Below are positions 8,466 to 17,080 of a stretch of DNA of 64,000 bases, in pieces. The stretch comes from Burkholderiales bacterium (GTDB taxonomy: Bacteria; Pseudomonadota; Gammaproteobacteria; Burkholderiales; Burkholderiaceae_C). The stretch is taken from the NCBI GenBank assembly GCA_020354665.1, contig CP070653.1, positions 550,946 to 614,945 on the forward strand. Reading direction: 5' to 3'. Position 1 is the first letter of the stretch. Every line of letters starts with the position of its first letter. The notes below the pieces were generated by a model. That model worked only from the letters and a program-made list of their open reading frames with translations. It made no database searches and was not told the DNA's origin. A program made the translations under genes and the position numbers.

Positions 8466-8504
8466 CGTTGGGAGTGGTCTTGGGTGAGAGACCGTACCAA
8501 CGAT
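8463..8504 (-). promoter_or_regulatory. Predicted start-codon-sequestering hairpin in the leader of the Lon-like gene
   Basis: On the minus strand, ATCGTTGG (8504-8497) pairs perfectly with CCAACGAT (8471-8464), whose last two bases are the AU of the start codon. Inside the loop, GGTCT (8493-8489) pairs with AGACC (8480-8476). The result is a two-tier stem-loop that would hide the translation start. An RNA-thermometer-like or protein-dependent control is possible. Confidence 0.5.
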
Positions 8505-8603
8505 AGACACCCTGAGGCGCAGCGGGTTGCGGCGCATCAAGGTCGCGCGGTGCAGGCGGTTGCGGCTATTGACGCCGGCTACTGGACGGCCGAGGCTATC
8601 GTG

Positions 8604-9023
8604 ATGACCGACCGCTGGGAGCATTTTGCCCATGGCGCCGACATTGGTGTGCGTGGCTTCGGTGCGACCAAGGCCGCCGCGTTCGAGCAGGCGGCGCTCG
8701 CGCTGACAGCCGTGGTCACCGACGTTTCGACCGTCGCGTCGCAAGAGGCGGTTGAAATCCGCTGCGAGTCGCCCGACGACGAGATGTTGCTGGCCGACTG
8801 GCTGAACGCCATCGTCTACGAGATGGCCGTCAGAAGCATGCTGTTCGGTCGCTACGAGGTGCGGATCGACGGTACGTGCCTGCAAGCGCGAGCGTGGGGG
8901 GAGCCGGCTTCGGTGGCGCGGCATCACCCGGCCGTCGAGGTCAAGGGTGCCACGTACACCGCGCTGCGCGTTGCGCCGCTCGAGCAGGGTGGCTGGGTCG
9001 CGCAGACGGTCGTCGACGTCTGA
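8604..9023 (+). CDS. Archease
   Basis: A 139-residue protein with the archease signature: WEHFAHGADIGVRGFG near the N-terminus (metal-binding Asp in HGADIG), LLADWLNAIVYEM in the middle, and HHPAVEVKGATYT...VVDV at the end. Archease activates RtcB by helping guanylylation and multiple turnover, and the rtcB gene starts 18 bp downstream. The ATG at 8604 fits the family start; GTG at 8601 is an alternative. The gene diverges from the Lon-like gene. Confidence 0.92.
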   Translation: MTDRWEHFAHGADIGVRGFGATKAAAFEQAALALTAVVTDVSTVASQEAVEIRCESPDDEMLLADWLNAIVYEMAVRSMLFGRYEVRIDGTCLQARAWGEPASVARHHPAVEVKGATYTALRVAPLEQGGWVAQTVVDV

Positions 9024-9041
9024 CCGACGAGGAGCAAGGCG

Positions 9042-10472
9042 ATGGATCTCACTGCATTCACGCAACGCGGGCCCTGCGCGTGGGAGCTGCCGCCGCGCGG
9101 CGCGATGCGCGTGCCGGTCGTGATCTACGCGAGCGCGGCGCTCATGCGCGAGATGGACGACAAGGTGCTAGAGCAGGCGGTCAACGTCGCAACGCTGCCG
9201 GGCATCGTCGGTGCGTCGTATGCGATGCCCGATGCTCACTGGGGTTATGGCTTTCCCATCGGTGGTGTTGCCGCCTTTGACGCCGAGCGCGGCGGCGTGG
9301 TGTCGGCCGGCGGTGTGGGCTTCGACATTTCGTGCGGCGTGCGCTGCCTGCACACCGGGCTCGCCAGGGCCGATGTCGAGGCGGTGCAGCGCCCGCTCGC
9401 CAATGCGCTGTTCGAGCACATCCCGGCGGGCGTCGGCAGCACCGGCGCAATCCGCCTGAATGCCGAGCAGATGGACGCGATGCTCGCGGGCGGCGCGAAG
9501 TGGGCGGTCGAGTGCGGCTGGGGCAGCGAGGCCGACCTCGACCGTATCGAGGAGCGCGGCCAGATGCTGCACGCCAAGCCCGGCGAAGTGTCCGACCAGG
9601 CGAAGAAGCGTCAGCGCGCGGAGATGGGCACGCTCGGCAGCGGCAACCATTACCTCGAGGTGCAGGAGGTCAGCGAGATCCACGACGCGGCGATCGCCGA
9701 AGTGTTCGGCCTGAAGCGCGGCGACATCGTCGTGATGATCCATTGCGGCTCGCGCGGGCTCGGCCACCAGATCGGCACCGAATTCCTGCGGCGCATGGCG
9801 TTGCAGGCGTCAGCGCACGGCATCACGCTGCCCGACCGCGAGCTCGCGTGTGCACCGCTGCGCTCGGAGCTTGGCGAGAGCTACCTGGGCGCGATGCGCG
9901 CGGCGATCAACTGCGCGTTGGCGAATCGGCAGATCCTGACGCACCTGGTGCGCGAAGTGTTCTCGCAGGTGCTGCCGAAGGCGCGGCTGCCGGTGCTCTA
10001 CGACGTTTCGCACAACACCTGCAAGCTCGAAACGCACGTCGTCGATGGCGAAAAGCGCGAGCTCTACGTGCATCGCAAGGGTGCGACACGCGCGTTCGGG
10101 CCCGGGCATCCCGACGTGCCGGTGCCGCTGCGCGCGGTCGGCCAACCGGTACTGATCGGCGGCTCGATGGGCACGGGGTCGTACGTGCTCGCCGGCACGA
10201 AACCGTCGGAGTCGCTGGCTTTCTCGTCGGCGTGCCACGGCGCTGGGCGGGCGATGAGTCGCCACCAGGCGCTGAAGACCTGGCACGGCCGCGAGCTGAT
10301 GGACGAGCTTGCGAAGCGCGGCATCGTGATCCGCAGCCCGTCGCCGCGCGGCGTCGCCGAGGAGGCGCCAGGCGCCTACAAGGACGTCAGCGCGGTGGTT
10401 GATGCCGCCGATGCCGCCGGCCTGGCGCGCAAGGTGGCGCGCCTTCAGCCGCTGGTCTGCATCAAGGGGTGA
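9042..10472 (+). CDS. rtcB: RNA-splicing ligase RtcB
   Basis: A 476-residue RtcB that joins 2',3'-cyclic phosphate or 3'-phosphate RNA ends to 5'-OH ends using GTP and Mn2+. Metal-site residues Asp95 and Cys98 lie in GFDISCGVRC. GSGNHYLEV, HCGSRGLGHQ and the guanylylated His at about 399 (SACHGAGR) are all present, so it should be active. GAGGAG precedes the ATG. It forms an operon with archease upstream and a CapA-like gene 9 bp downstream. There is no RtcR activator and no RtcA cyclase in the window, unlike the E. coli rtc locus. Confidence 0.95.
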   Translation: MDLTAFTQRGPCAWELPPRGAMRVPVVIYASAALMREMDDKVLEQAVNVATLPGIVGASYAMPDAHWGYGFPIGGVAAFDAERGGVVSAGGVGFDISCGVRCLHTGLARADVEAVQRPLANALFEHIPAGVGSTGAIRLNAEQMDAMLAGGAKWAVECGWGSEADLDRIEERGQMLHAKPGEVSDQAKKRQRAEMGTLGSGNHYLEVQEVSEIHDAAIAEVFGLKRGDIVVMIHCGSRGLGHQIGTEFLRRMALQASAHGITLPDRELACAPLRSELGESYLGAMRAAINCALANRQILTHLVREVFSQVLPKARLPVLYDVSHNTCKLETHVVDGEKRELYVHRKGATRAFGPGHPDVPVPLRAVGQPVLIGGSMGTGSYVLAGTKPSESLAFSSACHGAGRAMSRHQALKTWHGRELMDELAKRGIVIRSPSPRGVAEEAPGAYKDVSAVVDAADAAGLARKVARLQPLVCIKG

Positions 10473-10481
10473 CGGACGGCC

Positions 10482-11585
10482 GTGGCTGACGAGGTCACGC
10501 TGATGCTCGCGGGCGACGTGATGACCGGCCGCGGCATCGACCAGGTGTTTGCACGGCCGAGCGAGCCGCAGCTGTTCGAGCCGTATGTCCGCGACGCGCG
10601 CGAGTACGTGCGTCTGGCCGAGCGGGTGAACGGGCCGATCGGCGCGACCGTCGCGCCGCATTACATCTGGGGCGACGCGCTCGCCGAGATCGCGCGATCG
10701 CGCCCGGATCTGCGGATCGCCAACCTCGAGACGGCGGTCACCACGTCCGACACGCCATGGCCCGGCAAGGGCATTCACTACCGGATGCACCCGGATAACG
10801 TCGGCTGCCTCGCGGTGGCCAAGCTGGACGTCTGCACGCTGGCCAACAACCACGTCCTCGACTGGGGCCGCGCCGGCCTGTCGCAGACGCTCGAGGTGCT
10901 GCGGCGGGCGGGTTTGCACAGCGCCGGCGCGGGTGGCAACGCCGAAGCGGCCGAGGCGCCCGCTGCACTGCCTTTGCCCGAGGGTGGGCGCGTGCTCGTC
11001 TTTGCCCGCGCCACGGCAAGCAGCGGCGTGCCCGACGACTGGGCCGCGCAAGCGGCTCGCTCGGGCGTGGCGTTGCTGCCCGACCTGAGCGAAGCGACCG
11101 CGCGCCGTCTGACCGGCCAGGTGGCTGCGCAGCGGCGGCCTGGCGACGTTGTCGTCGTGTCGATTCACTGGGGCGCCAACTGGGTCCCGGCGGTGCCGGC
11201 CAGCCACCGCCGCTTCGCCCGCTGGCTGGTCGAGCTGGGGGCCGCGGACGTGATCCACGGCCATTCGTCGCACCATCCGCTGCCCGGCGAGGTACACCGC
11301 GGCAAGCTGATCCTGTACGGCTGCGGCGACCTGATCAACGACTACGAAGGGATCACCGAGCGCCCACCATACCGCTCGGACGTCGGCTGCCTGTACTTCG
11401 CGACCATCGTGCGGTCGAGCGGCGCGCTGCGCAGCCTGCAGATCACGCCGATGATGTTGCGCCGGCTGCAGCTCGTGCGCGCCGATGCGGACGCGCGCGA
11501 CTGGGTGCAGCCGTGGCTGCACGGGTCGGGCGAGCGGCTCGAGCCGCTCGCCGAGGGCACCGGCTGGCGCTGGCGCTGGCAATGA
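10482..11585 (+). CDS. CapA family protein (poly-gamma-glutamate synthesis-type metallophosphatase fold)
   Basis: A 367-residue protein from a GTG start 9 bp after rtcB. CapA-family motifs are present in order: LAGDVMTGRG, NLETAV, LANNHVLDWG, SIHWGANW and VIHGHSSHHP. These are the Asp, Asn and His residues expected of a calcineurin-like metal centre. There is no signal peptide or membrane segment, and no capB/capC genes are nearby, so it is unlikely to make a capsule. Its place in an RtcB-archease operon suggests a cytoplasmic phosphoesterase, perhaps linked to RNA ends (inference). Confidence 0.85.
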   Translation: MADEVTLMLAGDVMTGRGIDQVFARPSEPQLFEPYVRDAREYVRLAERVNGPIGATVAPHYIWGDALAEIARSRPDLRIANLETAVTTSDTPWPGKGIHYRMHPDNVGCLAVAKLDVCTLANNHVLDWGRAGLSQTLEVLRRAGLHSAGAGGNAEAAEAPAALPLPEGGRVLVFARATASSGVPDDWAAQAARSGVALLPDLSEATARRLTGQVAAQRRPGDVVVVSIHWGANWVPAVPASHRRFARWLVELGAADVIHGHSSHHPLPGEVHRGKLILYGCGDLINDYEGITERPPYRSDVGCLYFATIVRSSGALRSLQITPMMLRRLQLVRADADARDWVQPWLHGSGERLEPLAEGTGWRWRWQ

Positions 11586-11595
11586 TCGAGCGACA

Positions 11596-11614
11596 AGCCG
11601 CGCTCTTCGCGGCT
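11596..11614. terminator. Hairpin between convergent CapA and CBS genes
   Basis: AGCCGCG (11596-11602) and CGCGGCT (11608-11614) form a perfect 7-bp stem with a 5-nt loop in the gap between convergent genes. There is no U-tract on either strand, so it is only a probable bidirectional terminator. Confidence 0.5.
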
Positions 11615-11636
11615 CAATCGGCCGCGCAGCCGCGGG

Positions 11637-12101
11637 CTACGGCCGCATCGTCTCCTCGCGCTTGCGCTCGCGGCCGATTGCGCGAACGATCGACTGCAAC
11701 TGCTCGGCGGCCAGCTCGACGAGATCGTCGACAGCCACCACGCCGACCAGCACGCCGGCCGCCGTCGTCACCGGCAGGCGGCGCACGCCCTTGCGCTGCA
11801 TCGCGGCGAGCAGGTCGGACAGCGAGTCCTCGGCGCGCACAGTCACGAGGTCCGTCGTCATGATGTCCTCGACGCGCAACGTGCGCGGGTCGAGCTCACG
11901 CGCGACGACGGCGGTGACGATGTCGCGGTCGGTGAGCATGCCGACGACGACGCGACCGGATTTGGTCTCGTCGACCACCACCAGACTGCCAACGTGCTGC
12001 TCGCGCATCACGCGCGCCGCCTCGGTCACGGCCGTGCTCCCGAAGGCGATCGCCACCACGCGGGTGCAGATGTCGCCGGCGGTCAGACGTTCACCGTTCA
12101 T
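11637..12101 (-). CDS. CBS-domain protein (tandem CBS pair)
   Basis: A 154-residue protein made of two CBS modules. The first covers about residues 10-70 (HVGSLVVVD...GMLTDRDIV) and the second about 75-135 (VEDIMTTDLVTV...GVRRLPVTT...GVVAVDDLVEL). Such stand-alone CBS pairs bind adenine nucleotides and act as energy sensors, but the partner here is unknown. A charged C-terminal tail follows. It is divergent from qor across a hairpin-rich 262-bp gap. Confidence 0.88.
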   Translation of the reverse strand: MNGERLTAGDICTRVVAIAFGSTAVTEAARVMREQHVGSLVVVDETKSGRVVVGMLTDRDIVTAVVARELDPRTLRVEDIMTTDLVTVRAEDSLSDLLAAMQRKGVRRLPVTTAAGVLVGVVAVDDLVELAAEQLQSIVRAIGRERKREETMRP

Positions 12102-12132
12102 GGCTGCTCCTTACCGTCAGAAGAAACCCGAT

Positions 12133-12159
12133 TTGGCACGGACCCCACTGGCCCGTGCC
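12133..12159. repeat. Inverted repeat, 8-bp arms
   Basis: TGGCACGG (12133-12140) and CCGTGCCA (12152-12159) are perfect inverted arms with an 11-nt spacer, 32 bp upstream of the CBS gene start. It could be an operator or a leader hairpin. It has a -24-like half but no -12 element. Confidence 0.5.
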
Positions 12160-12193
12160 ACGGAATCATTCTGGGCAATGCGCGCGCCGCGTT

Positions 12194-12230
12194 GCTGAGC
12201 CAGCTCAAGAAAGCCCTTGAATGGCTCAGC
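12194..12230. repeat. Long stem-loop, 9-bp outer stem
   Basis: GCTGAGCCA (12194-12202) pairs with TGGCTCAGC (12222-12230). After a small asymmetric bulge, TCAAG pairs with CTTGA. The stem is strong on either strand and could be part of an untranslated leader or a small RNA. Confidence 0.5.
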
Positions 12231-12297
12231 ACTTCCGAGGGGCATGGGGCGAGGCGACGCGGCCCGGTCCACAAAGCTGGCACCATTGGGCTAGCAA

Positions 12298-12333
12298 GCT
12301 GTTGAAATACCTGCTTGGGGGTATTTCAACGGC
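12298..12333 (+). promoter_or_regulatory. Perfect inverted repeat just upstream of qor
   Basis: GTTGAAATACC (12301-12311) and GGTATTTCAAC (12320-12330) are perfect 11-bp arms with an 8-nt loop, extendable by three more pairs including one G-T. The structure ends about 30 bp before the qor start codon, so it is either an operator for a dimeric repressor or a leader hairpin. Confidence 0.6.
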
Positions 12334-12363
12334 CTGCCAATCAACACCCGAGAGGAGCATGCG

Positions 12364-13350
12364 ATGGCCAAAGTGATCCAGATTGCCAAGTACGGCGGCC
12401 CCGAAGTCCTGCAGATGGTCGAGCGAGACGTCGGCGATCCCGGCCCGGGCGAGATCCGCATCCGCCACCATGCCTGCGGCCTGAATTTCATCGACGTCTA
12501 CCAGCGCACCGGCCTGTATGGCAACCCACTGCCGCTGACGCTCGGCATGGAGGCCGCGGGTGTCGTCGAGGCGGTGGGCAGCGGTGTCGAGCATCTGCGT
12601 CCCGGCGATCGCGCCGCTTACGCGAGCCAGCCGCCGGGCGCCTATTGCGACGTGCGCGTGATGCCGGCGAAGTCGGTCGTGCGGCTGCCCGAAGCGATCT
12701 CGTTCGAGCAGGGCGCGGCGATGATGCTCAAGGGACTGACCGCGCAGTACCTGTTTCGCAAGACTCAGCCGCAAGGGGGTTTGCGTCCGGGCGACTTCGT
12801 GTTGCTGCACGCGGCTGCCGGTGGCGTCGGGCTGATTGCCTGCCAGTGGGCGCGGGCGATGGGCCTGCAGCTGATCGGCACCGCCGGCAGCGAAGAGAAG
12901 TGCCGGCTCGCGCTCGAGCACGGCGCGGCGTTCGCGATCAACTACGCGAAGGAAGATTTCGTCGCACGCGTCAAGTCGATCACCGATGGGCGCGGCGTGA
13001 AGGTCGTGTACGACGCGGTGGGCAAGGACACCTTCGAACGCTCGCTCGACTGCGTGGTTCCGCTCGGACTGGTGGTGAATTTCGGCAATGCGTCGGGCAA
13101 GCCACCGCCGCTGGACGTCGGCGTCCTCATGGCAAAGGGGTCGCTCTATGTCACGCGGCCCACGCTGTTCACCCACCTCACGACGCACGAGAGCACCCAG
13201 GCGATGGCCGACGACCTGTTCGCGATGGTCACTTCGGGGCAGGTGAAGATCCGCATCGACCAACGCTACGCGCTGGCCGACGTAGCGCAGGCGCATCGCG
13301 ACATCGAGGCGCGCAAGACCACCGGCAGCAGCGTACTGCTGCCTGGCTGA
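12364..13350 (+). CDS. qor: NADPH:quinone oxidoreductase (zinc-independent MDR family)
   Basis: A 328-residue medium-chain dehydrogenase/reductase of the zeta-crystallin type, expected to reduce quinones or activated enones with NADPH. It shows the N-terminal catalytic fold (GLNFIDVYQRTGLY, GMEAAGVVEAVG) and the nucleotide-binding AAAGGVGLIACQWA, with the typical YDAVGKDTF block. The zinc-ligand cysteines of alcohol dehydrogenases are absent. GAGGAG precedes the ATG. The inverted repeat just upstream suggests specific control, perhaps by redox or electrophile stress (inference). Confidence 0.92.
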   Translation: MAKVIQIAKYGGPEVLQMVERDVGDPGPGEIRIRHHACGLNFIDVYQRTGLYGNPLPLTLGMEAAGVVEAVGSGVEHLRPGDRAAYASQPPGAYCDVRVMPAKSVVRLPEAISFEQGAAMMLKGLTAQYLFRKTQPQGGLRPGDFVLLHAAAGGVGLIACQWARAMGLQLIGTAGSEEKCRLALEHGAAFAINYAKEDFVARVKSITDGRGVKVVYDAVGKDTFERSLDCVVPLGLVVNFGNASGKPPPLDVGVLMAKGSLYVTRPTLFTHLTTHESTQAMADDLFAMVTSGQVKIRIDQRYALADVAQAHRDIEARKTTGSSVLLPG

Positions 13351-13380
13351 ACGGGTCGGCGCACAGTTGCTTGTCTTCGC

Positions 13381-14202
13381 CTACTCGCCGCGGCCGACCG
13401 CGGCGCGGTAGGCATGCCACGACGCGTGGCCGAGCACCGGCCCGACCGCGAGCAGGCCGACGAACCACGGCAGCAGCGCGAGCACGACCAGCGTCGTGAT
13501 CACGATGCCCCACCAGATCATCACCGCCGGCTGCGTCAGCACGAGCCGCATGCTGGTCAGGCCCGCGGTGATCGCGTCGGTCTGGCGATCCAGGATCATC
13601 GGGATGCTGATCACGCTGACTGCATAGATCAGCCCGGCAAAGATCCCGCCGATGGCCACGTAGGCGACGATGAAGTTGATGTTTTCGGGGTCGAGCAGCG
13701 CGAGCAGCGAGCCGCGCAGGTCGGGCATGCGGTCGAAGCTGACGGCGAACACCACCAGCGCGGCGCGGCCCCACAGCATCTCGAGCACGAGCAGCACGAA
13801 GCCGAAGATCGCGAGCTGGCCGGTGCGCGTGTCCCAAGCGAGCAGCGAGTCGCCGAAGTCGGGCTTCTCGTCCCTTTCGAGCCGCTGGCTCACGCGATAG
13901 AGCCCCATGCACAGGAACGGCCCCATCAGCAGGAACCCCGCCGATAGCGCGAGCACGTAGGCCGGCGCGTTTTCGTAGACCTTGAGCAGCACCCAGCCCA
14001 TCACGACGAAGCAAGCGCCGTAGAACACGCCGATCGCCGGTGCGCGCGCGAAGTCGCGGGTGCCGAGCGCGAGCCAGCGCAACGGGTCGCGAAAGGTCAG
14101 TGGCCGCAATGGCACCGAAGGGGGCGGGGCCGGCGTGTCGCCGGGCGGCCCCTCCGATGCAGCGCGCGATTCGGGAGGAGGTGCTTCAGCGGGATTGCTC
14201 AT
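13381..14202 (-). CDS. DUF2189 family integral membrane protein
   Basis: A 273-residue protein starting at the ATG at 14202. The first 45 residues are Pro/Ala-rich and cytoplasmic-looking. They are followed by the family block RPLTFRDPLRWLALGTRDF and about six membrane segments: near 65-85, 90-110, 140-165, 190-215 and two in 225-260. The family is widespread in proteobacteria and has no known function. It lies convergent with qor and in the same direction as ubiB. Confidence 0.85.
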   Translation of the reverse strand: MSNPAEAPPPESRAASEGPPGDTPAPPPSVPLRPLTFRDPLRWLALGTRDFARAPAIGVFYGACFVVMGWVLLKVYENAPAYVLALSAGFLLMGPFLCMGLYRVSQRLERDEKPDFGDSLLAWDTRTGQLAIFGFVLLVLEMLWGRAALVVFAVSFDRMPDLRGSLLALLDPENINFIVAYVAIGGIFAGLIYAVSVISIPMILDRQTDAITAGLTSMRLVLTQPAVMIWWGIVITTLVVLALLPWFVGLLAVGPVLGHASWHAYRAAVGRGE

Positions 14203-14322
14203 GGCACTGCCCGGGTGTCGGCCGTGGAGGGTAGCGTAGCGGCCGCACGCTGTAGCGGCCACGCGGATTGACCCCAGCGGAGGCGGCGATCGCGCCGGCC
14301 CGCGCAGCCGGGCGCGGCGGCG

Positions 14323-16032
14323 TCACGGCCGGTGCTTGCCGCTGCGCGTGATCGAGACCAGCAGCCACACGCCACCCACCGCCGCGCCGAGAAAGCCGAT
14401 CAGGCCGAACGCCGGCAGACCGAACAACTGCGGGCCGCCGCCGACCGTCATGACGATCGACGAGCCGATGATCAGCGCCGCGACAACGAGTCCGACCGTC
14501 AATCGGCTCGCGGCGTTGTCGAGCTGGTCGCCGACGCGCTGCAGGTTCTGCACGTCGATGTGCACCTGCACGCGCCCGCGTCGCGCGGCCCGCAGCAGCC
14601 GCGCCAGGTCGTCGGGCAGGCCGGTGACAACCTCGGCAATGCGGCGCACCGACTCCCAACCGCGCTGTGCGAGCGCCTGCGGCCGGTAGCGCTCGTGCAG
14701 CGCCTTGGTCAGCATCGGCAGCGCTTCGGTGGCCATGTGGAAGTCGGGGTCGAGCCCGCGTCCCATGCCTTCGAGCGAGATGAACGCCTTGATCAGCAGC
14801 GCGAGGTCGCCCGGCAGCGCGAGGCGGTGCTGGCGCAGGATCGTCGTCACGTCGACGAGCATCGAGCCGAGGCTGAGTCGCGCCAGCGGCACGCCGTGGT
14901 ACTGGTCGACGAACGCCTCGATGTCCGCCTGCAGCACCGACTCGTCGACCGTTGCGGTGACGTCGAGGGTGTCGGCTGCGCTGTCGGTCCATTCGAGCAG
15001 CACGTCGGCCACCGGTTGCGGGCGGCGCTGCACCAGTCCAAGCAGCAGCCGCAGCAGCTCGTCGCGGCGCCGCCTCGACAGCCGACCCACCATGCCGAAG
15101 TCGATGAACGCAAGGCGGTTGCCGGGCAGGTAGAACACGTTGCCCGGGTGCGGGTCGGCATGGAACAGACCGTCCTCGACGATCATCTTCAGCACCGCCT
15201 GCGCGCCGCGGCGTGCAAGCACCTTGCGATCGAGCCCCGCGGCGTCGACCCGGACGAGGTCCTCGCCCGGAATGCCATCGATGCGCTGCTGCACGTTGAC
15301 GCGTTCGCGCGTCCATTGCCAGTAGATCGCCGGAATCACCACCTCGGGATGGCCGGCGAAGTTGTGCGCAATGCGTTCGGCCTGGCGGCACTCGGTGCCA
15401 AAGTCGAGCTCGCGGCGCAGCGAGCGTCCGAATTGCCGTACCAGCTCAACGGGACGGTACGGCTGCAGGTCGGGCCACTCGCGCTCGGCCAACGCCGCGA
15501 GGCGTTCGACCAAGCGAAGGTCCGCCTCGATCTGCGGCTGGATGCCGGGTCGTCGTACCTTGACGATCACTTCGGTGCCGTCGGCCAGCGCTGCGGTATG
15601 GACCTGTGCGATCGACGCGCCGGCCAACGCCTCGCGATCGAAGCGCGCGAAAACCTGCTCGGGGTCGCCGCCGAGGTCCTCGGCGAGTTGCTGGCGGATC
15701 GACTCGTACGGCAGCGGCGGCACGCGGCTGTGCAGTTTCTCGAACTCGCTGATCCACTCGGGTGCGAACAGGTCGGCGCGTCCGGCGAGGATCTGGCCGA
15801 GCTTGACGAACGTGGGGCCCAGCTCCTCGAGGGCGCGCCGGGCCTGCACCGGCGGCGGCAGCTGCGCGAGGTCGGCCGCATGCTCCCAGCGCACCGCATG
15901 GCCGGCCTTCTCGAGCCATCCGGCCCAGCCGAGGCGCCGTACGACATCGCCCAGCCCGTGGCGGATCAAGACGCGCGCGATCTCGCTGACGCGCATGAAG
16001 TCAGCGGCTGCGCTGAACGGTGGATTGAGCAT
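14323..16032 (-). CDS. ubiB: UbiB/ABC1/COQ8 family atypical kinase for ubiquinone biosynthesis
   Basis: A 569-residue protein. UbiB hallmarks are present: the KxGQ motif (FVKLGQILAGR), the EC-containing DFGTECRQAERI helix, HADPHPGNVFYL and the metal-binding DFGMVGRL. Two membrane helices close the protein (GLVVAALIIGSSIVM and the following hydrophobic stretch). It supports ubiquinone biosynthesis, probably by ATPase activity at the inner membrane. I took the ATG at 16032; ATG at 15996 is equally plausible and neither has a good ribosome-binding site. No other ubi gene is adjacent, so it could also be a UbiB paralogue. Confidence 0.87.
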   Translation of the reverse strand: MLNPPFSAAADFMRVSEIARVLIRHGLGDVVRRLGWAGWLEKAGHAVRWEHAADLAQLPPPVQARRALEELGPTFVKLGQILAGRADLFAPEWISEFEKLHSRVPPLPYESIRQQLAEDLGGDPEQVFARFDREALAGASIAQVHTAALADGTEVIVKVRRPGIQPQIEADLRLVERLAALAEREWPDLQPYRPVELVRQFGRSLRRELDFGTECRQAERIAHNFAGHPEVVIPAIYWQWTRERVNVQQRIDGIPGEDLVRVDAAGLDRKVLARRGAQAVLKMIVEDGLFHADPHPGNVFYLPGNRLAFIDFGMVGRLSRRRRDELLRLLLGLVQRRPQPVADVLLEWTDSAADTLDVTATVDESVLQADIEAFVDQYHGVPLARLSLGSMLVDVTTILRQHRLALPGDLALLIKAFISLEGMGRGLDPDFHMATEALPMLTKALHERYRPQALAQRGWESVRRIAEVVTGLPDDLARLLRAARRGRVQVHIDVQNLQRVGDQLDNAASRLTVGLVVAALIIGSSIVMTVGGGPQLFGLPAFGLIGFLGAAVGGVWLLVSITRSGKHRP

Positions 16033-16229
16033 GGCGCGAGTATGCCGGGGCACGGCCGCGTTTCGCCGCGACCCGCTCCCTGGAGCTCCGGTGTTTGACG
16101 TGGCGCGTTGGCCAGCCTCTGCGGCCGCGCCCGCGTGCCGCGGTTCGGTCGGGCGCTGGATCAGCTTGTTGAAGCCGCGCGGCGCGGCGGGCAACTACAC
16201 GCGCCGCGCCAACGACGACGCTGCGGGGC

Positions 16230-16865
16230 TCAGTCTCCCAGCTGCAGGCCGAGTACGCCGCCGCGGCCGTCAACCTCGCAGCGGTAGCTGAAGTGCGACG
16301 GCGACATGCCCGGGGCGCGCGCTGCCGACCCCTGGCCCTGAAGGCTGGTGTGGCCGTTCGGCGCCGGCCGCAGGGTGCGGGAATCCGAGCCAAACACGAT
16401 GTTGACGACGTGCGGGTACCGGTCCTTCAGTGCGGTGGCAGCGGCCGTTTCGCAGGCAGCGGGCGACAGGTTTGTCAGGTCGGGTTGCCACGCCGGCTCA
16501 GCGGCTGCGCGCGGCGCCGCGCTGTCGTCGCGGAAGACCACGCCCGACGTGCCACCGGTGGCCGGGCTGAACGTGCAGGTGTAGGTGAACGGCGTCCCGC
16601 CGCTGGCACCGCTGCGGTACCTGCCTTCACCTTTGACGCCAATCTCCTCATCGGAAACGGTGTCGAGGATCCGCCGCGAGGGCACGAACCGCACGTTGCG
16701 CGCCGCGGTTCCGCGCATGCGCTGGACGGTCGAGGTGACGGCGTCCTCGCAGGCCTGGGCCGCGCGATCGTCTCGCTTGGCCGGCGCGCTCTGCGCCATG
16801 ACCTGGCCGGCGATGGCGCCACACAGCAGCGCAGCGGTGATGGTGGGGATCGAGGCGATGTGCAT
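16230..16865 (-). CDS. Secreted hypothetical protein with two similar halves
   Basis: A 211-residue protein I do not recognise by family name. Residues 1-24 form a signal peptide (hydrophobic core ITAALLCGAIAGQ, cleavage near VMAQS). The mature part seems duplicated. Each half begins with ACE-x-A and ends with a strand holding a second Cys (YTCTF in the first half, YRCEV in the second). That suggests two small domains, each with one disulfide, in the periplasm. It is unlinked by overlap to its neighbours ubiB and the M16 peptidase. Confidence 0.65.
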   Translation of the reverse strand: MHIASIPTITAALLCGAIAGQVMAQSAPAKRDDRAAQACEDAVTSTVQRMRGTAARNVRFVPSRRILDTVSDEEIGVKGEGRYRSGASGGTPFTYTCTFSPATGGTSGVVFRDDSAAPRAAAEPAWQPDLTNLSPAACETAAATALKDRYPHVVNIVFGSDSRTLRPAPNGHTSLQGQGSAARAPGMSPSHFSYRCEVDGRGGVLGLQLGD

Positions 16866-17080
16866 GGTCGTGGCCTGATTCCGACAGGGCGATCTTGGAC
16901 CGCCTCGCACGTGGAGGCAAGAGGCGCAAACCCCCGCAGAACGGCGCCGTTGCACTGGCCTTTCGGGGAAGCCGCTGCCCCGCGCGACGGCCCGTGTCGC
17001 GACGGCAAACTGCAACAGCGCGCATCGGCTGTCAAGCCGCGTGCCGCAGCGCGATTGCCGCGGTGCGAGGACCCACTGCC

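Noticed and set aside
8466-9065. An in-frame 200-codon N-terminal extension of the Lon-like protein
   Set aside because: It runs antisense through archease and the start of rtcB and has no Lon-like sequence. The domain start fits the ATG at 8465.
12133-12159. A second sigma-54 promoter based on TGGCACGG
   Set aside because: No TTGC-type -12 element occurs at the correct distance on either strand; the sequence is an inverted repeat.
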